Shown: positions 1-7,351 of the stretch, piece by piece | How positions within the stretch are numbered: position 1 is the stretch's first letter | Layout: every line of letters starts with the position of its first letter | Assembly (NCBI RefSeq): GCF_028473605.1 | Contig: NZ_CP097267.1 | Span: forward strand, 2,596,501-2,660,500 | Direction: 5' to 3' | DNA from: Acidovorax sp. NCPPB 3576 | Lineage (GTDB): Bacteria > Pseudomonadota > Gammaproteobacteria > Burkholderiales > Burkholderiaceae_C | DNA length: 64,000 nucleotides | Translations under genes and position numbers: made by a program | The notes under the pieces: generated by a model | Databases searched by the model: none | Seen by the model: only the letters and a program-made list of their open reading frames with translations | What the model was told of the DNA's origin: nothing

Positions 1-96
1 TTGATCGTAGAAACCGCTTCCAAGCCGCTGGTGACGAGTGACCTGCGCTGGTTCTTCATCGGGTATTTACGGCGCCTGACGGACTTGGTTCACTGA
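1..96 (+). CDS. C-terminal fragment of an unidentified protein
   Basis: An open frame runs in from the left edge and ends at TGA 94-96, giving 31 residues that include LRWFFIGYLRRL. Most third codon positions are G or C, as in neighbouring genes, so it may be the real tail of a gene that starts outside the window. It runs convergent with waaA and overlaps that gene's 3' end by 30 bp. I do not recognise the family, and the fragment is too short to exclude a chance open frame. Confidence 0.35.
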   Translation: MIVETASKPLVTSDLRWFFIGYLRRLTDLVH

Positions 97-1482
97 AGTC
101 CCCAAGCCCTCCACCTGCGCGCGCAACATCTGCGCCACCGCCAGCGCCGTCGCCAACGCCGCCCCCCGGTGCGCCCCGGTAAACGCCACCGCCCTGCCCT
201 GCGCCTCCACGAGCCTCGGCCCATTCCCCACCAGCGCCTCGGCCGCCGCGACCCCCTCGGCCATGTCCGCCACCCGCAGCGCCGCCCCCGCTTCGCACGC
301 CAGCCGCGCCGCCTCGGCAAAGTTGAACGTGTGCGGCCCCGTCACCACCGGGCAGCCGCAGGCCGCCGCCTCGATCAGGTTTTGCCCGCCCAGCGGCGCG
401 TAGCTGCCGCCCAGCAGGGCCGCGTGCGAGAGGCCGTAGTACAGCGCCATCTCGCCCAGCGAGTCGCCCAGCCACACATCAGCGGCGCCGGGCGCCGCGC
501 CCCAGGTGCTGCGGGGCGAGACGGTCAGGCCGGCGGCTTCGATCAGTTCCCGCACCTGGGCGAAGCGCTGGGGGTGGCGTGGCACCACCAGCCATTGCAC
601 GGGCAGGCCGGCTGCCGATGCCGCTACCGCTGCGCCGGATACTCCTGAATTGATAGCAACATGCCCTAGTGGAATATGCGCTGGAGGCCGTTTTGACTGC
701 AAGGCCTCCAGCCACATCGCTTCTTCTCCTTCGCGGCTGCTGGCCAGCAGGACCACGCGGCGGCCGGCGGCGTCGCGCCATTCGCGGCCCTGCGCCAGTT
801 GGGCGGCATCAGGCACGACGTCGAACTTGAGATTGCCGAACACGCCCTGCACGCGGGCGCCAGCAGCGCGCAGGCGTTCGGCGTCGGCGTCGGTCTGGGC
901 CCAGGCGGCAGCCAGGCCTGCGTAGGCGGGGCGGGACAGCCACGACAGCCGGCGCGCCCCGGCAAGCGATTGGGCGTTCAGCCGGGCGTTGGCCAGCACC
1001 ACGGGAATGCCGCGCTGGCGGCAGCCGGCCAGCAGGTTGGGCCAGATCTCGGTTTCCATGAGGATGCCGATCTCGGGGCGGAACTGCTGCAGAAAGCGCC
1101 GCACCGCGCCGGGCGTGTCCCACGGCTGCCAGACCTGCACATCGCCGGGCTGAAGCAGTTTTTCGCCCTCGGCGCGGCCGGTGGCGGTGCCATGGGTGAG
1201 CAGCAGGCGCATGCCGGGCAGCAACTGGCGCAGCTCGGCCAGCAGGATGGCCGCGGCCCGGGTCTCGCCCAGCGAGACGGCATGCACCCAGACGAAGGGG
1301 TTGCCCAGGCCGGTGGTGCTGATGGGCCCCAGGCTGTCCATCGCCTGCGGGTAGTGGCCGAAGCGTTCTTCCACGGCCACGCCGTAGCCGGGCTCGGTGG
1401 CGGCGCGGCGGCGCAGCTTGGCGCGCAGCAGCGGCTGGGCCAGCCAGGTGATGGCCGAGTACAGGGCGCGGGCGGGGGTCAC
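67..1482 (-). CDS. waaA: 3-deoxy-D-manno-octulosonic acid (Kdo) transferase
   Basis: A 471-residue GT30 family enzyme that adds Kdo from CMP-Kdo to lipid A precursor at the inner membrane. An N-terminal hydrophobic stretch precedes the acceptor-side motif WVHAVSLGETRAA, whose Glu (about residue 73) is the expected catalytic base. Further family blocks are GILMETEIWPNL, VVPRHPQRF and the C-terminal GGSYAPLGGQNLIEAAACG. The GTG start was chosen because GTGA overlaps the stop of the upstream nitrilase-like gene by 4 bp, which suggests translational coupling; the frame stays open further upstream but that part looks non-coding. Oddity: residues about 260-278, between EGEEAMWLEAL and the VVPRHPQRF block, are encoded by a copy of a dispersed palindromic repeat; E. 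coli WaaA has no equivalent segment as far as I recall. Confidence 0.93.
   Translation of the reverse strand: MTPARALYSAITWLAQPLLRAKLRRRAATEPGYGVAVEERFGHYPQAMDSLGPISTTGLGNPFVWVHAVSLGETRAAAILLAELRQLLPGMRLLLTHGTATGRAEGEKLLQPGDVQVWQPWDTPGAVRRFLQQFRPEIGILMETEIWPNLLAGCRQRGIPVVLANARLNAQSLAGARRLSWLSRPAYAGLAAAWAQTDADAERLRAAGARVQGVFGNLKFDVVPDAAQLAQGREWRDAAGRRVVLLASSREGEEAMWLEALQSKRPPAHIPLGHVAINSGVSGAAVAASAAGLPVQWLVVPRHPQRFAQVRELIEAAGLTVSPRSTWGAAPGAADVWLGDSLGEMALYYGLSHAALLGGSYAPLGGQNLIEAAACGCPVVTGPHTFNFAEAARLACEAGAALRVADMAEGVAAAEALVGNGPRLVEAQGRAVAFTGAHRGAALATALAVAQMLRAQVEGLGTSVNQVRQAP
651..697 (+). repeat. Dispersed palindromic repeat, copy 1 (inside waaA)
   Basis: Contains the family core ATGCCCTAGT followed by ATGCGCTGGAGG and a T-run ending TTTTGAC, preceded by a half stem GATAGCAAC. 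It lies antisense to waaA but in frame, adding about 16 residues including LGHVAINS to the enzyme. Other copies are at 5521, 11288, 29708, 59752 and 61489, with a weak one at 50952. Confidence 0.8.
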
Positions 1483-2366
1483 TGCCCTGCCACGCCCGCG
1501 GTGCCGGGCCGGCCGGGTTGGGTGTGGAGCACGCGGCCCCGCCACCCGTCGTCGCCGTTGCGCTCCGCGATGACCAGGCAGGTGCCCGTGCCCGGGGCGG
1601 CCACCACGCACGCGCCGCCCGGCGCCCAGAAGGCGCTGCGGCCCGCGCAGGCGTAGCCGCCGGTGGGCGCGCCGTGGTTGGCCAGCAGCACGGCCATGCC
1701 CCACTCGGTGGCGTAGCCCTGCAGCTGCGCGGTCTCGCGCGCATGGGCGCCTTCGGAGATCACCGAGCCGCAGGCGTACAGGGCCGCACCGCCCCCGCGT
1801 GCGGCGCGGGCGTGTTTAGGGTGCGTGGTGTCGGCGCACACGGCCAGCGCGGTGGGTTGGCCGGCCAGGGGCCGCACATGGAAATCCTCGGTGCCCGGGC
1901 TGGCGAAGGTGTTTTCGCCGGGGTGCAGGTGGCGCTTGCGGTACAGGGCGGCGCGGCCATCGGGCTCGAACACCCAGGCGCCGATGGCCGGCAGGCCGCC
2001 CGGCACGGCGGGCGCCACGGGCGCGCCGACCACCACGGCCATGCCGTGGGCGCGGGCGGCCTCGCGCAGCGGCGCCAGCACGGCATCGTCCGCGCCGAGC
2101 ACATGGCGGGCCGCCAGCTCGAGCTCATAGCCCGTGAGCGACAGCTCGGGGAAGACGAGCAGTTGCACGCCTTCAAGGGCCGCGGCCTGCACCATGGCCA
2201 GGTGCGCCTGCACGTTGGCCGGTACATCGCCGGGGAGGGAGATCGACTGCGCCGCGGCCACGGTGTACAGCGGTGGGAACGCGCGGGGATTCAAGGGCGG
2301 GTGGTCCGTGAAGCGGGCGGTGGATGGCGGGCGGTTGCTGGCCAAGCGATCAGTGGGCCGCGGCAC
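1479..2366 (-). CDS. Carbon-nitrogen hydrolase (nitrilase superfamily)
   Basis: A 295-residue nitrilase-superfamily protein. All three catalytic residues are visible: Glu74 in FPELSLTGYE, Lys144 in YRKRHLHPGE and Cys177 in AVCADTTHPK. The family hydrolyses non-peptide C-N bonds in amides, nitriles or carbamoyl compounds; the substrate cannot be read from the sequence. The fold seems to begin near residue 33 (YTVAAAQS), so the first 30 residues, rich in Pro and Arg, may be a mis-assigned start; the ATG used overlaps the end of the phosphohexomutase gene by 17 bp. At its 3' end it overlaps waaA by 4 bp. Its place between two lipopolysaccharide-type genes is co-transcription evidence only, not proof of an envelope role. 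Confidence 0.85.
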   Translation of the reverse strand: MPRPTDRLASNRPPSTARFTDHPPLNPRAFPPLYTVAAAQSISLPGDVPANVQAHLAMVQAAALEGVQLLVFPELSLTGYELELAARHVLGADDAVLAPLREAARAHGMAVVVGAPVAPAVPGGLPAIGAWVFEPDGRAALYRKRHLHPGENTFASPGTEDFHVRPLAGQPTALAVCADTTHPKHARAARGGGAALYACGSVISEGAHARETAQLQGYATEWGMAVLLANHGAPTGGYACAGRSAFWAPGGACVVAAPGTGTCLVIAERNGDDGWRGRVLHTQPGRPGTAGVAGQ

Positions 2367-3738
2367 CCACGTGCGCGTCGGGCTTGACCCGGTGCAGCAG
2401 CGCGAGCATGGCCGCTTCGATGCGCGCCAGCGCCTCGGGCGTGTGGCCTTCGAAGCGCAGCACCAGCACGGGCGTGGTGTTGCTCGCGCGGATGAGGCCG
2501 AAGCCGTCCGGCCAGTCCACGCGCAGGCCGTCGATGGTGTTGATCTCGGCCGGGGCGGCGAAGGTTTCGGCGGCCAGGGCCTGCAGTTCGGCGGTCAGGC
2601 GGTGGGGTTCGCCCTCGGCGCACGACACGTTCAACTCGGGCGTGGAATGGCTGGTGGGCAGGCCGTTCAGCACGGCGCCGGGGTCGCTTTCGCGGCTCAG
2701 GATTTCGAGCAGGCGGCAGCCGGCATAGGTGCCGTCGTCGAAGCCGAACCAGCGCTCCTTGAAGAAGATGTGCCCGCTCATCTCGCCGCCCAGGGGCGAG
2801 TCGAGTTCCTTCATGCGCGCCTTGATGAGCGAGTGGCCGGTCTTGTACATGACGGGTTGGCCGCCCGCTTCGGCGATGGCGGGCGCCAGGCGCTGGGTGC
2901 ACTTCACGTCGAAGAGGATGTGGCCGCCGGGCACGCGCGAGAGCACGTCGCGGGCGAACAGCATCATCTGGCGGTCGGGGAAGATGTTCTGGCCGTCCTT
3001 GGTGACGATGCCCAGCCGGTCGCCGTCGCCGTCGAAGGCCAGGCCCAGTTCGGCGTCGCTCGACTGCAGCGTGGCGATCAGGTCGCGCAGGTTCTCGGGC
3101 TTGCTGGGGTCGGGATGGTGGTTGGGGAAGTTGCCGTCCACCTCGGAAAACAGCTCGATCACCTCGCAGCCCAGCGCGCGGAAGATGCCGGGGGCCGAGG
3201 CGCCGGCAATGCCGTTGCCGCTGTCCACCACGATCTTCATGGGGCGGGCGAGCTTGACGTCGGAGGTGATGCGCTCCACGTAGGCGGGCAGCACGTCGGC
3301 CTGGCGCACGCGGCCGCCTTCGGCCAGCTTCCAGCTTTCTTCTTCCATGGTGCGGCGCAGGGCCTGGATTTCTTCGCCGTAGATGGCGCGGCCGGCCAGC
3401 ACCATCTTGAAGCCGTTGTAGTCCTTGGGGTTGTGGCTGCCGGTGACCTGGATGCCGCTGTGGCACAGGGTGTGGGCGGCAAAGTAGAGCATGGGGGTGG
3501 TGGCGGGGCCGATGTCGATGACCTCGATGCCGGCGTCCACCAGCCCGGCGATCAGCGCGGCGGCCAGCGAGGGGCCGGACAGGCGGCCGTCGCGCCCCAC
3601 GGCCACCACCGTCTGCCCTTCGGCCCGCGCAGCGGTGCCGAAGGCGCGCCCCAGGCCCCGGGCCACTTCGTCGTTCAGGGTGCTCGGCACGATGCCGCGG
3701 ATGTCGTAGGCCTTGAAGATGGCGGGCGTGGGCTGCAC
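2350..3738 (-). CDS. Phosphomannomutase/phosphoglucomutase
   Basis: A 462-residue alpha-D-phosphohexomutase of the AlgC/ManB type, interconverting hexose 6-phosphate and 1-phosphate for nucleotide-sugar, lipopolysaccharide and exopolysaccharide synthesis in the cytoplasm. Visible motifs are the phosphoserine loop TGSHNP (Ser101), the Mg-binding loop DGDGDR (about 236-241), the sugar-specificity loop GEMSGH (about 318) and the C-terminal phosphate loop RASNTTPVL. Length is normal for the family. The GTG start was chosen because the protein then begins just before KAYDIRGIVP, where homologues begin, and AAGGAA lies 6 bases upstream; the longer open frame adds 80 Arg/Pro-rich residues that look non-coding. 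It is the first gene of the set reading into the nitrilase-like gene and waaA. Confidence 0.93.
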   Translation of the reverse strand: MQPTPAIFKAYDIRGIVPSTLNDEVARGLGRAFGTAARAEGQTVVAVGRDGRLSGPSLAAALIAGLVDAGIEVIDIGPATTPMLYFAAHTLCHSGIQVTGSHNPKDYNGFKMVLAGRAIYGEEIQALRRTMEEESWKLAEGGRVRQADVLPAYVERITSDVKLARPMKIVVDSGNGIAGASAPGIFRALGCEVIELFSEVDGNFPNHHPDPSKPENLRDLIATLQSSDAELGLAFDGDGDRLGIVTKDGQNIFPDRQMMLFARDVLSRVPGGHILFDVKCTQRLAPAIAEAGGQPVMYKTGHSLIKARMKELDSPLGGEMSGHIFFKERWFGFDDGTYAGCRLLEILSRESDPGAVLNGLPTSHSTPELNVSCAEGEPHRLTAELQALAAETFAAPAEINTIDGLRVDWPDGFGLIRASNTTPVLVLRFEGHTPEALARIEAAMLALLHRVKPDAHVGAAAH

Positions 3739-3977
3739 AGGGGGTTCCTTCGCGGTTCGGGAGAAATCGCGGGGCGCGGCGGGCGCATGGTGCGCTGCGG
3801 CGCCCCTTCTCGTTGGACGGGGTCGCGGCATTGTAGGCGCGGGGTCGGGCGCCGCCGGGGCCGCGGCGCGTAGGCCGGCGCCGCATCTTCGGCCGCGCCG
3901 GGCGCGTCGCCGGCGCGTCAGGCACATGTCCGGAAACGGCCAGCGCTGCCCTATCGCCGGCCTATGATGGCCCTCCA

Positions 3978-5522
3978 ATGACTACCCCCCGCCCTGCCCT
4001 GGCCACCGACGCCGACGATGCACGCTACCGGGCGATGGCGGCGCGGGATGCACGCTTCGACGGGCGGTTCTTCACCGGCGTGACCTCCACCGGCATCTAC
4101 TGCCGGCCGGTGTGCGCGGTGCGAACGCCGCGGCGCGAGAACTGCCGTTTCTTCGCGCTGGCCGCCCAGGCCGAGAGCGCGGGTTTTCGGCCCTGCCTGC
4201 GCTGCCGGCCCGAACTGGCGCCGCGCGCGCTGGCCTGGTCGGTGCAAGATGCGCCCGACATCCTGGTGCGCGAGGCGCTGCGCCTGCTGGAGGGCGAAGG
4301 CGCCTGGGAGGCCGCGGCCACCGGCCCGTCCCCCCTGCAGCGCCTGGCCGCCCGGCTGGGCGTGAGCGACCGGCACCTGCGCCGCATCTTCGAGACGGCC
4401 CTGGGCGTGTCGCCCCTGCAATACCTGCAGACGCGCCGCCTGCTGGCCGCCAAGCAGTTGCTGACCGACACCGACCTGCCCGTCACGCAGGTGGCGCTGG
4501 CCAGCGGCTTCGGCAGCGTGCGCCGCTTCAACGCGGCGTTTGCCGGGCACTACGGGCTCAATCCCACGCAGTTGCGCAAGACCGGCGCCGGCGCGGCGGC
4601 GGGTGGCGCCAGCAGCACGGTGCGCCTGGCCTACCGGCCGCCGCTGGACGTGCCGGCCCTGCTGGCGTTTTTCGCCAAGCGGCAGATCCATGCGGTGGAG
4701 TCGGTGTCCACCGAGGGCGAGCAGGCCCTGCGCCGCACGGTGCGGCTGGTGGTGGGCGGGCAGGTGCATGCCGGCTGGCTGAGCGCCCGGTTCGACCCCG
4801 ACCGCCCCCAGGTGCTGCTGCAGACCAGCGACAACCTGCACCCGGTGCTGCCGATGGTGATCGCGCGGGTGCGCGCCCTGCTCGACCTGGACGCCGACCC
4901 GCAGGCCATCAACGCCGTGCTGCACGGGGCCTTCCCCGAGGGCGACGGGCTGCGCGTGCCCGGCGCGTTCGACGGGTTCGAGCTGGCGGTGCGCGCCGTG
5001 CTGGGCCAGCAGATCACGGTGGCTGCCGCCCGCACGCTGGCGCAGCGGCTGATGGAGCGCTTCGGCGAGCCCATCGGCACGCCCTGGCCCGCGCTGACGC
5101 GGCTGTTCCCCTCGCCCGCGGTGCTGGCGGGCGCAGCGGGCGATGCGCTGGGCCAGCTGGGCATCGTGCGCCAGCGGCAGGCCGCCATCGTGGCGCTGGC
5201 GCAGGCGGTGGACAGCGGGCGCCTGGCGCTGCACGGCGCGGCCGATGTGACGGCCACCACGGCGGCGCTGTGCGAGCTGCCGGGCATCGGCGACTGGACG
5301 GCGCAGTACATCGCCATGCGCGCGCTGCGCTGGCCCGATGCGTTTCCGGCGGGCGACGTGGCGCTGCACAAGGCCCTCGGGGTGCAGGGCGAGCGGCGCG
5401 CGGCCCAGGCGGCCACGGTGGCGTCGCAGGCCTGGCGGCCGTGGCGCAGCTATGCGGTGATCCGCGCGTGGACGCTGGGCGGGGCCGTGGCACCCACGGC
5501 ACCCGAACCGCCCTCACTATAA
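3978..5522 (+). CDS. AdaA-AlkA fusion: DNA methylphosphotriester acceptor, regulator and 3-methyladenine glycosylase
   Basis: A 514-residue fusion. The Ada zinc domain has Cys42, Cys46, Cys73 and Cys76, with the spacing of E. coli Ada Cys38/42/69/72; Cys42 is the expected methyl acceptor. An AraC-type helix-turn-helix pair follows (about 100-190, with RLGVSDRHLRRIF and VALASGFGSVRRFN). The rest is AlkA-like: a TATA-box-like N domain, then HhH-GPD with LPGIGDWTAQYIAMRAL and the likely catalytic Asp460 in FPAGDVAL. By family knowledge it senses methylated phosphotriesters, activates the adaptive response and excises alkylated bases. The methyltransferase half of classical Ada is the separate next gene, 63 bp downstream. 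Divergent from the phosphohexomutase gene across about 240 bp that should hold the promoters. Confidence 0.92.
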   Translation: MTTPRPALATDADDARYRAMAARDARFDGRFFTGVTSTGIYCRPVCAVRTPRRENCRFFALAAQAESAGFRPCLRCRPELAPRALAWSVQDAPDILVREALRLLEGEGAWEAAATGPSPLQRLAARLGVSDRHLRRIFETALGVSPLQYLQTRRLLAAKQLLTDTDLPVTQVALASGFGSVRRFNAAFAGHYGLNPTQLRKTGAGAAAGGASSTVRLAYRPPLDVPALLAFFAKRQIHAVESVSTEGEQALRRTVRLVVGGQVHAGWLSARFDPDRPQVLLQTSDNLHPVLPMVIARVRALLDLDADPQAINAVLHGAFPEGDGLRVPGAFDGFELAVRAVLGQQITVAAARTLAQRLMERFGEPIGTPWPALTRLFPSPAVLAGAAGDALGQLGIVRQRQAAIVALAQAVDSGRLALHGAADVTATTAALCELPGIGDWTAQYIAMRALRWPDAFPAGDVALHKALGVQGERRAAQAATVASQAWRPWRSYAVIRAWTLGGAVAPTAPEPPSL

Positions 5523-5574
5523 AAACAATAGCAATGTGCCGGCGTTTCGATTGCGCTGGAGCCCTTTTTTATTG
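5521..5574 (+). repeat. Dispersed palindromic repeat, copy 2 (intergenic)
   Basis: Starts in the stop codon of the AdaA-AlkA gene and fills the gap before the methyltransferase gene. It has AATAGCAATGTGCC, then ATTGCGCTGGAG and a T-rich end, so it keeps the second half of the family core but has lost CCCTAGT. It lies between two genes that are probably co-transcribed. Confidence 0.65.
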
Positions 5575-5585
5575 GATACCCCATC

Positions 5586-6185
5586 ATGCAGTTCCATCCC
5601 CTCACCGTGCAAAGCCGCACGCCCACGCCGTTGGGCGATGTGCGCCTGTCCGCCTCCCCGCTGGGCCTGTCGGGCCTGTGGTTCGACGGCCAGCGCCACC
5701 AGCCCGAGGCGTTGCTCGGCGGCCCCGGTGCCTGGCCAGTGGACGACGCCCATCCGCTGCTGCTGCGCGCCGCAGCGCAGCTCCACGAGTACCTGGACGG
5801 CCGGCGCACCCGCTTCGACCTGCCGCTGGACCTGTCGGGCGGCACGCCGTTCCAGCAGGCCGTGTGGCAGGCGCTGCTGGGCATTCCCTGCGGCGCCACC
5901 ACCAGCTACGGCGCCCTGAGCCGCCTGCTGGAGCGCCCGCTGGCCGTGCGCGCCGTGGGCGCGGCGGTGGGCCGCAACCCGGTGAGCGTGATCGTGCCGT
6001 GCCACCGCGTGGTGGGCGCGGCGGGCAGCCTGACGGGCTATGCCGGCGGCCTGCCGCGCAAGGCGTGGCTGCTGCAGCGCGAGGGCGCCATGCCCTCTGC
6101 TGGTGGGTGGCACGACGGCGGCCCCGGCAAGCTGCCGCTGTTTGGCAGGGAGACGCACATGGCCGCCGCAGGGGCCGCGGCATGA
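5586..6185 (+). CDS. ogt: Methylated-DNA--[protein]-cysteine S-methyltransferase
   Basis: A 199-residue O6-methylguanine repair protein. The active-site motif is VPCHRVVG with acceptor Cys139, and the DNA-binding wing appears as FQQAVWQALLGIPCG followed by AVRAVGAAVGRNP. It is a suicide enzyme that moves the alkyl group from guanine to its own cysteine. Following the AdaA-AlkA fusion, it supplies the activity of the C-terminal half of E. coli Ada. The last 25 residues, Gly/Ala-rich after QREGAMP, extend past the usual family end. Its stop overlaps the next start in an ATGA, so the EamA transporter gene is probably translationally coupled. Confidence 0.93.
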   Translation: MQFHPLTVQSRTPTPLGDVRLSASPLGLSGLWFDGQRHQPEALLGGPGAWPVDDAHPLLLRAAAQLHEYLDGRRTRFDLPLDLSGGTPFQQAVWQALLGIPCGATTSYGALSRLLERPLAVRAVGAAVGRNPVSVIVPCHRVVGAAGSLTGYAGGLPRKAWLLQREGAMPSAGGWHDGGPGKLPLFGRETHMAAAGAAA

Positions 6186-7120
6186 GCGCGCGGGCATCCG
6201 CCGCGCCCGGGGCCGCGCCAGGCACCGCACCCAAGGCGTGGCTGGGCGAATTCATCTTGCTGTCGGCGCTGTGGGGCGCCTCGTTTCTGTTCATGCGGCT
6301 GGGTGCGGCGGAGTTCGGCGCATTGCCTGCCGCGGGCCTGCGCGTCGGGTTGGCCACGCTCTTTTTATGGCCGATCCTGCTGCGCCAGGGCCAGTGGCCG
6401 GCGCTGCGCCAGCACTGGCGGCCGATCATGCTGGCCGGGGTGGTCAACTCCGCCATTCCGTTCGCGCTGTTCGCCTGGGCGGTGATGCATCTGGCGACCG
6501 GGCTCACATCCATCCTGAACGCCACGGTGCCGCTCTTCGGTGCGCTGGTGGCCTGGGTGTGGCTGGGCGACCGCATCACGCGGCTGCGCTGGCTCGGGCT
6601 GGCGCTGGGGTTCATCGGCGTGGCGCTGCTGGCCTGGCGTGCGCCGGCAGGCATGGGTCTCAAGACCGGGCATGCCGGCTGGGCGCTGGCCGCCTGCCTG
6701 CTGGCTTCGTCGTGCTACGCGGTGGCGGCCAGCTTTGCGCGGCGCTATCTCACCGGCATTCCGCCGCTGGCCACCGCGACCGGCAGCCAGTTGGGCGCCA
6801 CTTTGGGCCTGGCGCTGCCGGCCCTGTGGTTCTGGCCCGCGCAGGCACCCGGCCTGCGCGCCTGGGCCGCAGTGGTGGCGCTGGCGGTGCTGTGCACCGG
6901 CATTGCGTACATCCTGTACTTCCGCCTGATCTCGCACGCCGGGCCCAGCCGGGCGCTGGCGGTGACCTTTCTGGCGCCGGTGTTCGCGGTCTTCTACGGC
7001 GCGGTCTTTCTGCACGAGGCCGTCACGCCGTGGATGGTGGGCTGCGGGATGGTGATCGTTTGCGGCACGATGCTGTCCACCGGGCTCATCGGGCCGCGGC
7101 GGCGCACGGGTGCGGGCTAG
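6182..7120 (+). CDS. EamA/DMT-family transporter
   Basis: A 312-residue inner-membrane protein with two EamA repeats and about ten hydrophobic segments, for example GEFILLSALWGASFLFMRLG at the start of repeat one and ALAACLLASSCYAVAASFA at the start of repeat two. ILNATVPLFGALVAWVWLGD and VTFLAPVFAVFYGAVFLHE are typical family signatures. DMT-family proteins export or exchange small metabolites; the substrate is not predictable here. The start overlaps the methyltransferase stop (ATGA), placing it in the alkylation-repair operon. A role in exporting an alkylating compound is possible but is inference from position only. Confidence 0.9.
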   Translation: MSARASAAPGAAPGTAPKAWLGEFILLSALWGASFLFMRLGAAEFGALPAAGLRVGLATLFLWPILLRQGQWPALRQHWRPIMLAGVVNSAIPFALFAWAVMHLATGLTSILNATVPLFGALVAWVWLGDRITRLRWLGLALGFIGVALLAWRAPAGMGLKTGHAGWALAACLLASSCYAVAASFARRYLTGIPPLATATGSQLGATLGLALPALWFWPAQAPGLRAWAAVVALAVLCTGIAYILYFRLISHAGPSRALAVTFLAPVFAVFYGAVFLHEAVTPWMVGCGMVIVCGTMLSTGLIGPRRRTGAG

Positions 7121-7351
7121 GCCAGGGTGAGGTAAGCCCGTGGATCGGGCGCGGCCCAGGCGCCCCTGCGCGTTCCGCTCCGCAGAAGCTTCCACTCGGC
7201 CCTCCGTGGCCCGAAAAGCCGCTCCGGCCTGGGCCGCGCAGGCCCTAAACTCCGTCCATGCCTGTCGCGCCCGCGTCCCACTTCCGCCCGGATTGCCCTC
7301 CATCGGCGCGCGCCATGGGCCGCAGCGATTCCCCTCTGCCGGCGCTGCACG

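Noticed and set aside
2134..3873. A 579-residue plus-strand open frame
   Set aside because: It is antisense to the phosphohexomutase, whose motifs are all intact on the minus strand; it is Gly/Ala/Val-rich without structure.
4112..6181. Large frame preceding the EamA transporter in the same reading frame
   Set aside because: It overlaps the AdaA-AlkA and methyltransferase genes in another phase; only the part from 6182 onwards is protein-like.
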